Shown one piece after another: positions 63,627-64,000 of a DNA stretch of 64,000 nucleotides; the first letter of the stretch is position 1; each line of letters starts with the position of its first letter. The notes below the pieces were generated by a model. It was not told the DNA's origin, did no database searches, and saw nothing but the letters and a program-made list of their open reading frames with translations. The DNA is from UBA10324 sp038326325. Its GTDB lineage: Bacteria > Bacteroidota > Bacteroidia > Chitinophagales > UBA10324. The stretch is from assembly GCA_038326325.1 (NCBI GenBank), contig JBBQJW010000014.1, forward strand, positions 1 to 64,000, in the 5' to 3' direction. A program made the position numbers and the translations under genes.

Positions 63627-64000
63627 ATGGAAAACACACAAACAAAAACAATCACAGTAGAAACTGTAGTATGCAACCCTGTAGAAAAAGTGTGGGCGCA
63701 CTGGAACGAACCTGCACACATTACGAAATGGTATTTCGCATCCGACGATTGGCACGCACCAAAAGCAGAAAGTAATCTTCATGTTAATGGAAAATTCTCA
63801 ATCAGAATGGAAGCAAAAGATGGAAGTTTCGGTTTCGATTTAGGAGGGATCTATTCAAAGATTGAATTAAACAAATCAATTGAATTCGTTCTTGAAGATG
63901 GGCGAAAAGTATGGATTCAGTTTTTTTCAAACGGCAATGAAACAACTGTAACAGAAATTTTTGAACCTGAAAACGAAAATACAATTGAACTTCAGCAAGG
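63627..64000 (+). CDS. SRPBCC protein 3, cut off by the window edge
   Basis: Starts MENTQTKTITVETVVCNPVE at 63627 and continues in frame to the last base. The KVWAHWNEPAHITKWYFAS stretch and the IYSKIELNKSIEFVLEDGR strand fit the SRPBCC family. About 124 codons are visible, so most of the protein is here. Confidence 0.85.
   Translation, partial: MENTQTKTITVETVVCNPVEKVWAHWNEPAHITKWYFASDDWHAPKAESNLHVNGKFSIRMEAKDGSFGFDLGGIYSKIELNKSIEFVLEDGRKVWIQFFSNGNETTVTEIFEPENENTIELQQ

Noticed and set aside
1..64000. tRNA or rRNA genes
   Set aside because: I looked for tRNA T-arm and anticodon-stem patterns and rRNA motifs and found none that fold convincingly by eye. A tool run could change this.
1..64000. 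TGTWACA as an FtsK (KOPS) polarity signal
   Set aside because: Both orientations occur in equal numbers on the plus strand over the first 17.5 kb (about 17 each), with no skew.

Overview
The window looks like chromosomal DNA of a member of the Bacteroidota. The sequence is AT-rich. Several secreted proteins end in type IX secretion (T9SS) sorting domains: type A at 3858-7304 and 45445-47082, and a type B (CHU_C, gliding-motility-associated) end on a 6577-residue adhesin. Recognisable promoters use the Bacteroidota -7 box TAnnTTTG rather than a sigma-70 -10 box. The species cannot be named from the sequence alone.

Region by region. (1) 1-3759: the end of a truncated gene that resembles a response-regulator receiver, a fibronectin-like lipoprotein, a 0.9 kb non-coding stretch with diverged direct repeats, and an MsbA-type ABC exporter. 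(2) 3858-7304: a secreted protein related to peptide-N-glycosidase F whose N-terminal catalytic domain is interrupted by about 500 residues that include a LamG domain. (3) 7328-13465, minus strand: a tightly packed run of SAM hydroxide adenosyltransferase, an ABM-domain protein, aroB, aroA, a DinB-like protein and two NAD-dependent epimerases. Many junctions overlap by a few bases. (4) 13606-17503, plus strand: phoH, uppP, truB, ribF and rlmH, a housekeeping operon for cell-wall lipid recycling, tRNA and rRNA modification and flavin cofactors. (5) 17527-37260, minus strand: one 19.7 kb gene for a SprB-like giant adhesin with about 15 PKD domains, about 39 SprB repeats, about 27 Ig-like repeats and the CHU_C domain. 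(6) 37420-38789: two small unknown proteins and a fibronectin-type protein, with two clear terminators.

(7) 39816-50800 is the accessory region. It starts with a two-gene restriction-modification system in which nuclease and methylase appear fused, next to a specificity subunit (BcgI-like layout). A run of small plus-strand genes follows (DsrE-like, membrane proteins, DUF1801, DUF6958-like, one T9SS protein). Between them lie six same-orientation copies of a repeat of about 104 bp with nested inverted repeats, plus a second repeat pair flanking one gene. This looks like a cassette-type array. No recombinase gene is in the window. (8) 50797-54221: a beta-propeller lipoprotein divergent from a histidine kinase/response regulator pair. 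(9) 54411-64000: a series of small single-domain enzymes and regulators (VOC, carbonic anhydrase, OsmC, DUF1801, GNAT, YCII, DUF1761), an ECF sigma factor with a long C-terminal helical extension, a methyltransferase, and an ArsR-SRPBCC-DoxX-SRPBCC-SRPBCC operon that runs off the window.

Two observations not explained by the gene content stand out. One is a strongly over-represented near-palindromic heptamer, TGTWACA, found on both strands, in all reading frames and between genes, but sparse in the restriction and repeat-array region. The other is the repeat-bounded small-gene array itself.
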